A DNA stretch of 64,000 nt from JALYOC01 sp036675345 (GTDB lineage Bacteria > Myxococcota > Myxococcia > Myxococcales > Myxococcaceae), in contig JAKFFE010000015.1 of assembly GCA_036675345.1 (NCBI GenBank), forward strand, positions 28,567 through 92,566, given 5' to 3'. The notes under the pieces are model-generated. The model worked only from the letters and a program-made list of their open reading frames with translations, was not told the DNA's origin and made no database searches. Of this stretch, positions 16,761 through 26,356 are shown in pieces (position 1 is the first letter of the stretch; every line of letters begins with the position of its first letter). A program made the position numbers and the translations under genes.

Positions 16761-18280
16761 GGTCGGCGGTACCGCCCCGGTGGGAGTGCGAAGCGCTGAC
16801 GTTGCGCCGGCGCGTCGATCGCCACCCGCTCGGCGACAAAGCGGAACCCCGACTGGCGGACGAAGAGCAGCTCGCGTCCGTCCGGTGACACCGCGGGGCG
16901 ACCGGAGTCCACGAAGCCATCGCCCAGCAGGCGGATTGCACCGGTGGCCAGCTGGAACGTGTGCAGCCGGCCATTGCGCCGCAGCAGCAACTGCCGCTCA
17001 TCGACCGCCACCGGATCGTTGCCGGAGGTGAGCTCGGTGATCGTGCCCTCCAGCGACAGCTTGAGGATCTTGTCTTCCGGGGTCGCCAGGACCACCGCCG
17101 AGCCGTCCCGCAACCACACCGGCGCGCCGGCGGCGACCGGTGGTCCCAGCGGGGAGGCCTCTCCTTCCAGCGCGGTCAGGTAGTGCTGGCTCTGTCCCTC
17201 GGCATCCACCACCTGGTGGCCCAGCACCAGCCGGGTGCCCTCGGGGGACAGTGCCGCGGAGACGGTGTAACCCCACTGCAGGGTCCTGCCGCCCAGGGGT
17301 CGGGCCCGCCCGGTCTCCAGCTCCAGCAGGAAGGCGCGGCGTCCTCGCGGATCGTCGCGGAGGATCACCACCCGCTTGCCGTCCGGCAGAAAGGCAACCG
17401 GGGTGGCGGCTCCGGCGGAAGGGAGTCGTCGCCAGGTGCTGCCGGCCTCCAGTGGCAAGAGCACCGCGTCGTCCGAGCAGGGCTGGCGATGGTCGCTGCC
17501 CCAGCAGCGGGAGAGCAGCAGGGGGGAGGTGGCCCGGGTGGCGGGGGGCGGTGCCGGGCGGGCCGAGGCAAGGGTCGTCCCCCCATCGGGCGAGGCCGGG
17601 ACCCACTCCACCTCGAAGGCCAGCTCCACTCCCGGGCTCCGTTGGTGGAGGAGCCAGCCATGCTCGAGGTCGAAGCGGTGCTCGATGCCCTGGTGCAGCT
17701 GGGCCAGCCGCTCCACCGCGCGCTCCCTCACCCGGAAGTGGGAGTGAGTCAGGCGTTGCTCGACCGCCTGGAGGTGCTCGGGGGGCGGCGACTCGTGGAA
17801 CACCGCCACCCCGCGCTCCACCCGTCGCAGCGGGCCGACTTCTGGCTCTTCCTCGTCGAAGAGCCGGAGGCGACCGCGCTGGAGATCGGCCAACAGCTGG
17901 GGAGGTTCCACCGGCGCCTCGTAGGGCCGGTACCGCGTGGGCTCCAGTGGGGGCCAGCTCACCTCCCAGGTCCGGTCCTGCTCGACGAGGTCGATGAAGG
18001 GGGCCTGACGTCCGTTCTCCACCGTCTCCAGCCGGTACCGGCGGGCACCGGGCGCGGAGGTGGTCTCGGTCAGTACCTCGTAGTCGCCCTGCAGCGAATG
18101 GCGGGAGCTGCTGCGCAGCGTCTCCTTCTCCAACCGCGCGCGCGTCCGCTGCGCCGCCTGCCGGAGCTGGGCGGCGGGCTCGATCGGGACAGGGGTGGGG
18201 TCGCTCTGGGCGAAGCGGGCCGCTGCCACTCCCAGGAGTCCGACGCTCGCCAGTACCGCCACCCGCCATCCACGTCGCAT
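16748..18280 (-). CDS. Exported TolB/WD40-like beta-propeller protein
   Basis: 510 residues. An N-terminal signal or anchor (VAVLASVGLLGVAAARFA) is followed by a helical region to about residue 240. From about 270 to the end there are propeller-type repeats: PVAFLPDGKRVVILRDD, SAALSPEGTRLVLGHQ, VWLRDGSAVVLATPED and PAVSPDGRELLFVRQS, the SPDG turn typical of TolB/WD40-like blades. No catalytic motif is seen. Location is probably periplasmic. It is divergent from the HerA-like gene. The ligand is unknown. Confidence 0.7.
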   Translation of the reverse strand: MRRGWRVAVLASVGLLGVAAARFAQSDPTPVPIEPAAQLRQAAQRTRARLEKETLRSSSRHSLQGDYEVLTETTSAPGARRYRLETVENGRQAPFIDLVEQDRTWEVSWPPLEPTRYRPYEAPVEPPQLLADLQRGRLRLFDEEEPEVGPLRRVERGVAVFHESPPPEHLQAVEQRLTHSHFRVRERAVERLAQLHQGIEHRFDLEHGWLLHQRSPGVELAFEVEWVPASPDGGTTLASARPAPPPATRATSPLLLSRCWGSDHRQPCSDDAVLLPLEAGSTWRRLPSAGAATPVAFLPDGKRVVILRDDPRGRRAFLLELETGRARPLGGRTLQWGYTVSAALSPEGTRLVLGHQVVDAEGQSQHYLTALEGEASPLGPPVAAGAPVWLRDGSAVVLATPEDKILKLSLEGTITELTSGNDPVAVDERQLLLRRNGRLHTFQLATGAIRLLGDGFVDSGRPAVSPDGRELLFVRQSGFRFVAERVAIDAPAQRQRFALPPGRYRRPIWR

Positions 18281-18413
18281 CGGTCTCCCTGGCCCGGAAG
18301 GGAGCCCAGATGCGCGGAGTCTAACGCTGGCTCACCGGGTGGGCGCACCCCCAATGAACGGTGCCTCACGGGTAGCTCCCCACTCGGGGGCGAGCCGGAC
18401 TAAACCACTGCCC

Positions 18414-20765
18414 ATGCAACGTCCCGGATTGTTCCTTGGTGCGGAGTCGGTGGGTGGGAACGACGTGGTGCTCTCTCCGGCGGACCTCACCACCCATGCG
18501 TTCTGTGTCGGAATGACTGGGTCGGGAAAGACCGGCCTCTGCTCGGTGCTGCTGGAGGAGGTGCTGGCCCAGGGGATCCCGGTGATCGCGGTGGATCCCA
18601 AGGGCGACCTGGGCAACCTGTGCCTGGCGCTTGACCCCCAGAACCCCGACGAGTTCCGGTCGTGGCTGCCTCCGGGGACGGCGCCCTCTGCCGCGGAGAG
18701 CGCGGCCCGGTCGTTGTCCGAGGGCCTGGCCGCCAGCGGGCTGTCCCGCGAGGATCTGCTGGCCTACCGCGGGAAGCGCCGCGCGCGGATCGTCACCCCC
18801 GGCGCCACCTTCGGAGCCCCGGTGAACGTGCTGGGATCGATGGCTCCGGCCGCTGACCCGGAGGACGCGCATGAGGCGGCGGACACGGTGGTCCGTGCGC
18901 TGCTGGGGTTGCTGAACATTGACGCCGATCCGGTCCAGTCGCGCGAGTACCTGCTGCTCAACGCGCTGGTGAACCACACCTTCTCGCAGGGCAAGTCGGT
19001 GGAGCTGGCGGACCTGGTCCGCGGGGTGGCGGACCCGCCCTTCCCCACCATTGGCGCGCTGCCGTTGGAGATCTTCTATCCCCAGAAGGACCGCACCCGG
19101 CTGATGCTGGCGCTCAACGGGCTGCTGGCCTCGCCCAGCTTCGCGGCCTGGCGCACCGGCGAGCCGATGGACCTGGATGCCTGGCTGGGCAACGGCCCGC
19201 AGCTGACCGTCTACTCCATCGCCCACCTGGAGGACGCGGAGCGACTGTTCGCGGTGGCGCTGCTGCTGGACCGGGTGAAGTCGTGGATGCGGAAGCAGCC
19301 CGGCACTGGGCAGCTGCGGGCGGTGTTGTACCTGGATGAAATCTACGGGTACTTCCCGCCCCACCCGGCCGATCCCCCGACCAAGCGGCCGCTGCTGACC
19401 TTGCTCAAGCAGGCCCGCGCCTTCGGAGTGGGCGTGGTGCTGGCGACGCAGAATCCGATCGACCTCGACTACAAGGGGCTGGCCAACACCGGCACCTGGA
19501 TGGTGGGCCGGCTGCAGACCGAACAGGATCGCGCCCGGCTGCGAGACGGGCTGACTGCCGCCGCCACCAGCGGAGGCACCGCGGTGCCCGACATTGGAGC
19601 GATGCTCTCGCAGCTGGAGAAGCGGGTGTTCCTGCTCCACAGCGTGCATCGGGGAGCGCCGAAGCTGTTCAAGTCCCGGTACGCGTACTCCTTCCTGCGC
19701 GGTCCGCTCTCCCGGGAGGAGGTGACCCGGTTGGCGCGGACGGGTGCGCCTGGCGCGGAGGGCGCGAGCGGTGTCGGTGTAGCCGGCGGTGTCGGTGCGG
19801 CGAACGGTGTCGGTGCAGCGAGCGGTGTCGGTGCGGCGAGCGGTGTCGGTGCGGCGAGCGGTGTCGGTGCGGCGAGCGGTGTCGGTGCGGCGAGCGGTGT
19901 CGGTGCGGCAAGCGTTGTTGGCTCAGCGGGCGTTCCGGCGCGCGGATCCCAGGCGCAGAGCTCCTCCTCGAACCTCCCGGTGCTCGCGGATGGCACCTTG
20001 GGTCCCCTCTTCGCCCGCGGTCAGAGCCAGGGTTCGGCGCACGTGCTGATCAAATGCGCGGTCCGCTACAAGTTGGGGAGGGACAGCACCGACGAGCTGA
20101 CCCAGGTGTTGGCCTTCCCGGTGGCCAACGCGTCGACGCTGGATGAGGCCCTGGAGTCCACGCCTCGCGAGGTGGAGGAGTCCTCGTTGCAGGAGTCGGC
20201 GCCGCCGGGGTTCGCGGTGCTGGAGGTTCCGGACTGGCTGGGGACCGCCACCTCGCAGAAGCTCACCCGACTGGCGAAGGCCCGACTCCCGGGGAAGCTG
20301 GAGACGCGGCTGTGGTCCCATCCGGAGACGCGGCTGCTGAGCCGTCCGGGAGAGACGCAGCAGGCGTTCCTGGCGCGCGCGGAGGAAACGATGGGCCGCT
20401 CCACCGCGATGACCGGATTGCAGACCAAGTTGGATCGCAAGCGCCGCGAGCTCCAACAGGCCACCGAGCAGCTCTCCGGGCGGAAGGCGGAGAAGTGGGC
20501 GTCAGTAGGGTCGGCGGTGCTGGGCAACCTGGGCCTGGTCTTCGGCAAGAAGCGCAGCGTCAGCGGCGTGGGCGGGGTGATCTCCAAGCATCGGATGGAG
20601 GGCGCCGCCGAGGGTCGGGTGGAGCTGCTCACCGCCGAGATCCAGGTGCTGGAGCGCCAACTGGGGGAGGCAAAGGCGGTCAGCGCCGACGAGCTCTCCG
20701 AGCAGCTGGTCACCCCCGCGGGACGGGACCTGGCGATCTTCCGGGTGGCGATCGCCTACCTCTGA
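18414..20765 (+). CDS. HerA-type ATP-binding protein (DUF87/DUF853-like)
   Basis: 783 residues. Walker A is GMTGSGKTGLCSVLL near residue 40, with IPVIAVDPKGDLGNL after it. Walker B and sensor regions are AVLYLDEIYGYFPPHP and VGVVLATQNPIDLDYK, followed by NTGTWMVGRLQTEQDRARLRD. These are the marks of HerA-like translocase ATPases that use ATP to move DNA or peptides. Residues about 455-505 are a GVGAAS hexapeptide run from an 18-bp repeat. The C-terminal part holds coiled-coil stretches and a conserved-looking LTAEIQVLERQLGEAKAV segment. No NurA nuclease partner lies next to it. Start is ATG 18414, before the fold; the frame is open further upstream. Confidence 0.82.
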   Translation: MQRPGLFLGAESVGGNDVVLSPADLTTHAFCVGMTGSGKTGLCSVLLEEVLAQGIPVIAVDPKGDLGNLCLALDPQNPDEFRSWLPPGTAPSAAESAARSLSEGLAASGLSREDLLAYRGKRRARIVTPGATFGAPVNVLGSMAPAADPEDAHEAADTVVRALLGLLNIDADPVQSREYLLLNALVNHTFSQGKSVELADLVRGVADPPFPTIGALPLEIFYPQKDRTRLMLALNGLLASPSFAAWRTGEPMDLDAWLGNGPQLTVYSIAHLEDAERLFAVALLLDRVKSWMRKQPGTGQLRAVLYLDEIYGYFPPHPADPPTKRPLLTLLKQARAFGVGVVLATQNPIDLDYKGLANTGTWMVGRLQTEQDRARLRDGLTAAATSGGTAVPDIGAMLSQLEKRVFLLHSVHRGAPKLFKSRYAYSFLRGPLSREEVTRLARTGAPGAEGASGVGVAGGVGAANGVGAASGVGAASGVGAASGVGAASGVGAASGVGAASVVGSAGVPARGSQAQSSSSNLPVLADGTLGPLFARGQSQGSAHVLIKCAVRYKLGRDSTDELTQVLAFPVANASTLDEALESTPREVEESSLQESAPPGFAVLEVPDWLGTATSQKLTRLAKARLPGKLETRLWSHPETRLLSRPGETQQAFLARAEETMGRSTAMTGLQTKLDRKRRELQQATEQLSGRKAEKWASVGSAVLGNLGLVFGKKRSVSGVGGVISKHRMEGAAEGRVELLTAEIQVLERQLGEAKAVSADELSEQLVTPAGRDLAIFRVAIAYL
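19771..19920. repeat. 18-bp in-frame minisatellite
   Basis: About eight tandem 18-bp units (core GGTGTCGGTGCGGCGAGC) encode GVGAAS hexapeptides inside the HerA-like gene. This is the second coding array with an 18-bp period in the window. Confidence 0.9.
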
Positions 20766-20899
20766 AACCGGCGGAGATGTGCCGCGGTGTGGTCACCTGG
20801 GCTGTGCGGTCCGATCCTCCTGAAACCTTCCAGGCTCGGAGTCGGATCGCGCTGTAGCGGGCCTAGCGCACCGACATCGTCGATGGGTACTCGTGCCCG

Positions 20900-21751
20900 A
20901 TGACGAAGACTGCGTTGTGGATGGTGGGTGCGTTGTTCCTGAGCGGCTGTCTGGTTCCCAAGGATCAGTACGAGACGCTGCGGCGGGAGGCGGATCTTCG
21001 CGCGGAGAGGATCCAGGCGGCGGAGAAGAACGCGGCGGCGCTGGAGCAGCGGCTGGCCACGGTGGACGCCGAGCTGGCGGCAGAGAAGCAGCAGCGCGCG
21101 GCGACCGAGCAGAAGCTGGCGGAGACCGAGCGGCAGCTCTCGGACCAGTCCGCGGAGAAGAACGCCCTGATGGCGCAGCACGCGCAGCTGCAGGCGCTCA
21201 ACGACGAGCTGTCCAAGAACACCCGCAAGCTGGAGCAGGCCAAGGCGGAGCTGGAGAAGAAGTCCTCCGAGTACGAGGGGCTGGCGGAGAGCTTGAAGGG
21301 AGAGATCCAGGCCGGCAAGGTGGAGCTCTCGGAGCTCAAGGGCCGGATGACCGTGAAGATGAAGGACAAGATCCTCTTCAGCTCCGGGTCCGCCAAGCTG
21401 GGCCGTGAGGGGCAGGCCGCGCTGGACAAGGTGGCCGCGGCGCTGAAGGACGTGCAGGGGAAGATCATCCGGGTGGAGGGCCACACCGACAGCGATCCGG
21501 TGGATAGGTCCGGCCCCTTCCCCTCCAACTGGGAGCTCTCGCTGGCGCGGGCAATGGCGGTGGTGGCCCACCTGGAGACGCAGGGAGTGGACCCCAGCCG
21601 TCTCTCCGCGGCGGGCTACGGGCAGCATCAGCCGATCGCGCCCAATCGCACCCCGGAGCAGAAGAGTGCGAACCGGCGAATCGAGATCGTGCTCGCTCCG
21701 GCGTTGCCGGGCAGCCCGGCCGCCAAGGTCAACAAGACCGCGGGAAACTGA
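20900..21751 (+). CDS. OmpA-family lipoprotein
   Basis: 283 residues. The lipobox LFLSGC gives a lipid-modified Cys17. Residues 25-145 are a long coiled coil rich in Glu, Ala, Lys and Gln. The last 120 residues form an OmpA/MotB peptidoglycan-binding domain: ILFSSGSAKLGREGQAAL, VEGHTDSDPV, NWELSLARAMAVVAHL and NRRIEIVLAP. It probably links the outer membrane to peptidoglycan. The frame and start (ATG) fit the signal peptide. Confidence 0.87.
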   Translation: MTKTALWMVGALFLSGCLVPKDQYETLRREADLRAERIQAAEKNAAALEQRLATVDAELAAEKQQRAATEQKLAETERQLSDQSAEKNALMAQHAQLQALNDELSKNTRKLEQAKAELEKKSSEYEGLAESLKGEIQAGKVELSELKGRMTVKMKDKILFSSGSAKLGREGQAALDKVAAALKDVQGKIIRVEGHTDSDPVDRSGPFPSNWELSLARAMAVVAHLETQGVDPSRLSAAGYGQHQPIAPNRTPEQKSANRRIEIVLAPALPGSPAAKVNKTAGN

Positions 21752-21792
21752 CGGGCGAGGGCGGCCGCTCCCAGGGGACGGGGAGCGGTCCG

Positions 21793-21967
21793 CTCAGGAG
21801 GACCGCAGGAGCCGATCCGCGCCGCTGCTCAGGAGGACCGCAGGAGCCGATCCGCGCCGCTGCTCAGGAGGACCGCAGGAGCCGATCCGCGGCGCTGCTC
21901 AGGAGGACCGCAGGAGCCGATCCGCGGCGCTGCTCAGTAGGACCGCAGGAGCCGATCCGCGCCGCCG
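21793..21967. repeat. 35-bp tandem repeat, five copies
   Basis: Units start at 21793, 21828, 21863, 21898 and 21933, exact 35-bp period. They differ by single substitutions and share the words CAGGAGGACCGCAGGAGC and GATCCGCG. The array lies 40 bp after the OmpA-like lipoprotein stop, between it and the convergent Sel1 gene. The rest of the gap, to 22070, shows a decayed sixth copy and nothing else. Confidence 0.9.
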
Positions 21968-22070
21968 CTCAGTAGGCGGCACGCACGAGGGCGCCACTCT
22001 GACGCTCAGGAGGCGAAGGCCGCAGGATCGCCGCCGCCGCTCGGGAGCCGCCACGAGGGTGCGGTGCCGC

Positions 22071-22889
22071 TCAGGGCACGATCGACCGGACTCCGGGGAG
22101 CTTGGTCTGGCACGCGGTCTGGAAGCCCAGCTCGCAGGCGCGGGTCCAGAGCTTGGCCGCGTTCTCCCTCTGCGTCGGGGTCTCGGCGGAATCGGACGAG
22201 ATCACCGCCAGCGCCGCGCACCCCTGACCGAAGCCCACGTTGCAGGAGCGATGGAAGGCATTCACCGCCTCCATGCGCTGCTCGGGGGACTCGGCCTCCC
22301 GGAGCGCGAGGGTCGCGAACAGATGGCAGCCGTAGCCGTTGAGGCGCATGCAGGAGCGCTTCGCCAACTCGAGCGCGCGGGCCGGATCACGCTCCACCCC
22401 CTGGCCCCGGGCCAGCAGGTCGGCGTACTTCGCGCAGCCCAGCGGATCATCCAGCACACAGGCGCGCTCGTAGAGCGGAACCGCGGCCTCGAAGTCGGCG
22501 GGCCCGCCCCGTCCTTCGGCCAGCAGGTTGCCCAGCGCGGTGCAGCTGAACTCCACCGAGTGCGCGCACGCGTCGCGATGCTGGACCCGCGCCTGGGTCT
22601 CATCGCGGGTCACTCCCCTCCCCCGCTCCAGCGAGCTGGCCTGATGACCGCAGCCGGTCCACACGCCCTTCTCGCAGGCCTTGGCGAAGCGCTCGTACGC
22701 GCCCTTCACCTCCCGCTCCGCCGGGGCGCCCCGCAGCTGCGCGACGCCCAGCTCCACACACGCGGGCTGATCGCCCTGCTTGCAGCGCGCGGCACAGGTG
22801 ACCGGGCTCTGGGGGCTGCACTCCTCCCCCGCGAAGGCGGGCACGCCCGCGTCGAGGGGGATCACCGCCAGGAACAGGAGCGTGAACAT
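22071..22889 (-). CDS. Secreted Sel1-repeat protein, cysteine-rich
   Basis: 272 residues with a signal peptide (MFTLLFLAVIPLDAGVPAFA). The rest is a row of Sel1-like helical repeats with regularly spaced cysteines: AYERFAKACEKGVWTGCG, ALGNLLAEGRGGPADFEAAV, LYERACVLDDPLGCAKYADL and LWTRACELGFQTAC. Cys at repeat ends suggests disulfides outside the cytoplasm. Sel1 proteins act as adaptors; the partner here is unknown. Confidence 0.8.
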   Translation of the reverse strand: MFTLLFLAVIPLDAGVPAFAGEECSPQSPVTCAARCKQGDQPACVELGVAQLRGAPAEREVKGAYERFAKACEKGVWTGCGHQASSLERGRGVTRDETQARVQHRDACAHSVEFSCTALGNLLAEGRGGPADFEAAVPLYERACVLDDPLGCAKYADLLARGQGVERDPARALELAKRSCMRLNGYGCHLFATLALREAESPEQRMEAVNAFHRSCNVGFGQGCAALAVISSDSAETPTQRENAAKLWTRACELGFQTACQTKLPGVRSIVP

Positions 22890-22924
22890 CGCGCTGCTAT
22901 ACCCCAGCCGCGCAGGTCATCGGC

Positions 22925-23491
22925 TCAATCCCGCAGATAGTGGCAGGTGTACCCGTCCGGGTTCCGCACCAGGTAGTCCTGGTGGTAGCTCTCTGCGGGG
23001 TAGAACTTGCCGCCGGGGGTGATCTCGGTGACCACCGGCTTCTTCCACTTGCCGGACTTGTCCACCGCGGCCTTCACCTTCTCCGCGGTCAGCCGCTGCG
23101 CCTCGGTGGTGTAGAAGATCGCCGATCGATACTGGGTGCCGACGTCGTTGCCCTGCCGGTTGGGCGTGGTGGGGTCGTGCATCCGGAAGTACCAGCCCAG
23201 CAGCGACTCGAAGGAGAGCCGGGCCGGATCGAACACCACCCGGACCGACTCCGCGTGGCCGGTGCGCCCGGTCTTCACGTCCTCGTAGCCGGGCTGGTCG
23301 AAGGCGCCGCCGGCGTACCCGACCTCGGTCTCCACCACCCCGGGGATGCGGCGGAGCAGATCCTCCATCCCCCAGAAGCAGCCGCCGGCCAGCACCGCGG
23401 TCTCGGTCTTCGCCGGTTCCATCTTCTTCGGTTGGCCCAGCGCGGTGGCCGAGAGGAGCAGTGAGAGCGCCAGCAGGATCCGGGAGGTCAT
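22925..23491 (-). CDS. msrA: Peptide methionine (S)-S-oxide reductase, exported
   Basis: 188 residues. Residues 1-20 form a signal peptide (ILLALSLLLSATALG), so this MsrA acts outside the cytoplasm. The active site is AGGCFWGMEDLL, followed by VETEVGYAGG, RTGHAESVRVVFDP, the MHDPTTPNRQGNDVGTQYRS segment and the C-terminal TEITPGGKFYPAESYHQDYL. It reduces methionine sulfoxide in oxidised proteins. It is 37 bp from the otsAB gene on the same strand. A resolving Cys at the far C-terminus (HY..) is present. Confidence 0.93.
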   Translation of the reverse strand: MTSRILLALSLLLSATALGQPKKMEPAKTETAVLAGGCFWGMEDLLRRIPGVVETEVGYAGGAFDQPGYEDVKTGRTGHAESVRVVFDPARLSFESLLGWYFRMHDPTTPNRQGNDVGTQYRSAIFYTTEAQRLTAEKVKAAVDKSGKWKKPVVTEITPGGKFYPAESYHQDYLVRNPDGYTCHYLRD

Positions 23492-23528
23492 GATCCTTCA
23501 TACGCGGCAGGCGCCGGTCGGTTACAGC

Positions 23529-25748
23529 TCAGTGGGGGCCGTGGGCACCGGCGTCCGCCCACTCCCCTGCCCGGTCCTCGATCAGCCTTCTCAGGAAGGC
23601 GCGGGCCTCCGCCACCCCGGCCAGCCGGAAGGGGGCGATGCTGTCCCGGGGGCCGACGTGGAGGGCGAGGCCTCCGCGCGGCAACGCCCGGAACAGGTCC
23701 TCATCGGTGCGGTCGTCGCCCAGCGCCAGGATCATCGCCTCGGGGGGGGCGTGCCGCAGCGCGAGTCCCTTGTTCACCCCGCGCATCCGGACCTCGACCA
23801 CCGCATCGCCCTCCAGCACCTCCACCCCCAGCTCGTCGGCGATCGCCGCCAGCCGCTCCTGGAGTTCGGCGGCGCGCAGCAGGCCGTGCTCCAGATCCGC
23901 GGGCCGGTAGTGCCAGGCCAGGCCGGCGGACTTCTCCTCCACGAAGGCCCCCGGGGTCCGCCAGCACCAGTCCTCCAGCAGCGGGCGGATCGTCTGCTTC
24001 CAGGTCGCGTTCAGCGGGGTGTTGGCGGCCCACGCCTCGCCCACCGGCCGGGACCACAGCCCGTGCTCGGCGTGCAGCGACAGCGGCAGATCCCCGAACC
24101 ACTCCTCCAGCTTCTCCCGCGGGCGGCCGCTGACCACATGGACCGTGGTCCCGGGCAGCTCGGCCAATCCGGCCAGCAGCCGGCGCAGCGCGTGGTCCGC
24201 CTCGACCAGCTCCGGCCGGGGAGCGATCGGGACCAGGGTGCCGTCCAGGTCCAGGAAGAGCGCGCAGGAGGAAGCCCTCTCCACGGTACGCAGCAAGGCC
24301 TCCAGCCGCGGTGCCGGACTGACGCTCAGCTGCCGTTCGCGCAGCGGGGCGTGCTGCTCGGCGCGCTCCAGGTCGTCCAGGAAGGTGGCCACCCAGCGGT
24401 GCACGTCCCAGCCGAAGACCCGGGTGCGCAGCCGCTGCATCCGCTCCCGCTGCTCCTCGGCGGGCATCCGCAGCGCCGCCCGCATCGCGTCCGCCAGGCC
24501 GTCCACGTCGTAGGGATTGACCAGCAGGGCGTCGGGGAGCTCGGCGGCGGCGCCCGCCAGTTCGCTGAGCAGCAGCACGCCCTGCTCGTCCACCCGGGAG
24601 GCGACGAACTCCTTGGCCACCAGGTTCATCCCGTCCCGCAAGGGGGTGATCAGCATCGCGTCCGCGGCGGCGTACAGCGAGACCAGCTGGTGCTGGGAGA
24701 AGGAGCGATACAGGTAGTGCACCGGGACCCAGCCGGTGGTGGAGAAGGCGCCGTTGATCCGGCCCACCGACTCGTCCACGTCCTGCCGGAACTCGGCGTA
24801 GTCGGTGATGGTGGTGCGGGAGGGAACGGCGATCTGGATCAGCTTCACCTTCCCGTGCAGCCGGGGGTTGCGCTCCAGCAGCCGCTCCAGCGCCAGCAGT
24901 CGGCGGCGGATGCCCTTGGTGTAATCCAGGCGATCGATCCCCAGCAGGATCCGCGCGCCCCGGGCCTCGGCGCGGATCCGCTGGGTTTCGGTGATCACCT
25001 CTGCCCGCTGGGCGTCGGCGGCGAAGGCCCGGGCGTCGATCCCCATCGGGTAGGTACCCAACCGGATGGTGCGGCCTTGATAGGAGACGCGGTTCGCCTC
25101 CGCGGGCAGCGCCAGCAGCCGCCGCAGCGCCTCGGCGAGGTTCTCCTGATAGCGGAAGGTGTGGAAGCCAAGCTGGTCCGCGCCCAGCAAGCCCTCCAGC
25201 AGCGCGTTGCGCCAGGGCAGCGCCTGCAGGACCTCCGGCGCGGGGAACGGGATGTGGAGGAAGAAGCCGATCCTGGCGTTGGGCACCCGCTGGCGCAGCA
25301 GGGCCGGCACCAGACACAGCTGGTAGTCGTGGACCCAGACCGTGTCCCCCGGCCGCAGCTGGCTGGCCACCCGGTCCGCGAACTTCTCGTTCACCGAGCG
25401 GTACAGCTCCCACTCCATCGTCTCCAGCGGGACGTGGTCCACCAGGTAGTGGAACAGCGGCCACAGGACCCGGTTGGAGAAGCCCTCGTAGTAGCCGTCC
25501 ACCTCCTCCCGGGTGAGGTGCACCGGGACCAGCCGCTCCGCGTCCAGCTGGGACTGGACCTCCTGCTTCTGCGTGTCCGAGAGCTGAGAGGTGTCTCCCG
25601 GCCAGCCGATCCACAGTCCTCCGGATTCGGCGTGGGGACCGGAGAGGCCGGTGGCCAGCCCGCCCGGGCTGCGTTGCACCCGCGCGTTCCCGTTCTCGAA
25701 CTTCACGGTGACCGGAAGCCGGTTGGAGACGATGACGAGGCGAGCCAT
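23529..25748 (-). CDS. otsAB: Bifunctional trehalose-6-phosphate synthase/phosphatase
   Basis: 739 residues, a single-chain fusion. Residues 1-460 are OtsA (GT20): the opening VIVSNRLPVTV, WIGWPGD, VWVHDYQLCLVPALLR, GFFLHIPFPAPEVLQALPW and DRLDYTKGIRRRLLALERLL (in part). Residues about 500-739 are OtsB, a HAD phosphatase with ALFLDLDGTLVPI, VHVVSGRP and LALGDDRTDEDLF. It makes trehalose from UDP-glucose and glucose-6-phosphate via trehalose-6-phosphate. ATG 25748 begins exactly at the fold. It is divergent from the PilZ gene with 108 bp between starts. Such fusions are also seen in eukaryotes and other bacteria. Confidence 0.94.
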   Translation of the reverse strand: MARLVIVSNRLPVTVKFENGNARVQRSPGGLATGLSGPHAESGGLWIGWPGDTSQLSDTQKQEVQSQLDAERLVPVHLTREEVDGYYEGFSNRVLWPLFHYLVDHVPLETMEWELYRSVNEKFADRVASQLRPGDTVWVHDYQLCLVPALLRQRVPNARIGFFLHIPFPAPEVLQALPWRNALLEGLLGADQLGFHTFRYQENLAEALRRLLALPAEANRVSYQGRTIRLGTYPMGIDARAFAADAQRAEVITETQRIRAEARGARILLGIDRLDYTKGIRRRLLALERLLERNPRLHGKVKLIQIAVPSRTTITDYAEFRQDVDESVGRINGAFSTTGWVPVHYLYRSFSQHQLVSLYAAADAMLITPLRDGMNLVAKEFVASRVDEQGVLLLSELAGAAAELPDALLVNPYDVDGLADAMRAALRMPAEEQRERMQRLRTRVFGWDVHRWVATFLDDLERAEQHAPLRERQLSVSPAPRLEALLRTVERASSCALFLDLDGTLVPIAPRPELVEADHALRRLLAGLAELPGTTVHVVSGRPREKLEEWFGDLPLSLHAEHGLWSRPVGEAWAANTPLNATWKQTIRPLLEDWCWRTPGAFVEEKSAGLAWHYRPADLEHGLLRAAELQERLAAIADELGVEVLEGDAVVEVRMRGVNKGLALRHAPPEAMILALGDDRTDEDLFRALPRGGLALHVGPRDSIAPFRLAGVAEARAFLRRLIEDRAGEWADAGAHGPH

Positions 25749-25856
25749 GCGCCAATGAAGCTCGGCAGCAAGGAGCCCGGAAGGTAGAGGCGAAAGGTTT
25801 GGCTTGCCTGCTGGCTTGCTTCCCTTGGGGTCCCAGAGTTGAGCCACACTGCGCGG

Positions 25857-26228
25857 GTGGATTCACCCGGAACCCCGTTGGCCAAGCTGGAGCGCGCGCG
25901 CCGTGTCCGCGTGAACGTCAACGTGGGGCTGCACACCGCGACCAACTTCTTCGTCGGCACCTCGCTGAACCTCAGCGAGGGTGGGCTGTTCGTGGCCACC
26001 TCGGCCGCGGTTCCGATCGGCACCGGGGTGGATCTTCAGTTCACCCTCCCCTCCGGGAGCCAGGTGGCGCTGCACGGGGTGGTCCGTTGGCAGCGCGCCC
26101 CGGATGATCGCCGGCCGCTGCTGACCGCCGGGCTGGGGATCCAGTTCGTGGAGGTGTCCGCGGAGATCCTGGCTGCGGTGCGAGCCTTCGTGGAACAGCG
26201 CGAGCCGCTGGTGCACGGGGAGGAGTAG
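25857..26228 (+). CDS. PilZ-domain protein
   Basis: About 123 residues, almost entirely one PilZ-like domain of the TIGR02266 type common in myxobacteria: ERARRVRVNVNVGLHTATNF, NLSEGGLFVAT, GTGVDLQFTLPSG and GVVRWQR. The N-terminal RxxxR-type arginines and the (D/N)xSxxG motif used for c-di-GMP binding are partly present (ERARR, NLSEGG). GTG 25857 is used as start; TTG 25839 would add six residues. Confidence 0.82.
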   Translation: MDSPGTPLAKLERARRVRVNVNVGLHTATNFFVGTSLNLSEGGLFVATSAAVPIGTGVDLQFTLPSGSQVALHGVVRWQRAPDDRRPLLTAGLGIQFVEVSAEILAAVRAFVEQREPLVHGEE

Positions 26229-26298
26229 GCAGCGGACGACCGGTTTGCGGCGGTCGTGCCCTCGCTGCTTGGGGAGGCGCGCTCGAACCTGCCGCGGA

Positions 26299-26316
26299 TG
26301 CGTATTTCGTTACGCA
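26299..26316. promoter_or_regulatory. Short palindrome upstream of mnmE
   Basis: TGCGTATTTCGTTACGCA has matching 6-base arms around a 6-base spacer. It is one of few AT-richer spots in the gap between the PilZ gene and mnmE, 41 bp before the start, and could be an operator or part of a promoter. Confidence 0.3.
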
Positions 26317-26356
26317 ACCGCGAGCCCCACTGCGAAGAGTCGCCAGGCTTCGTGGC

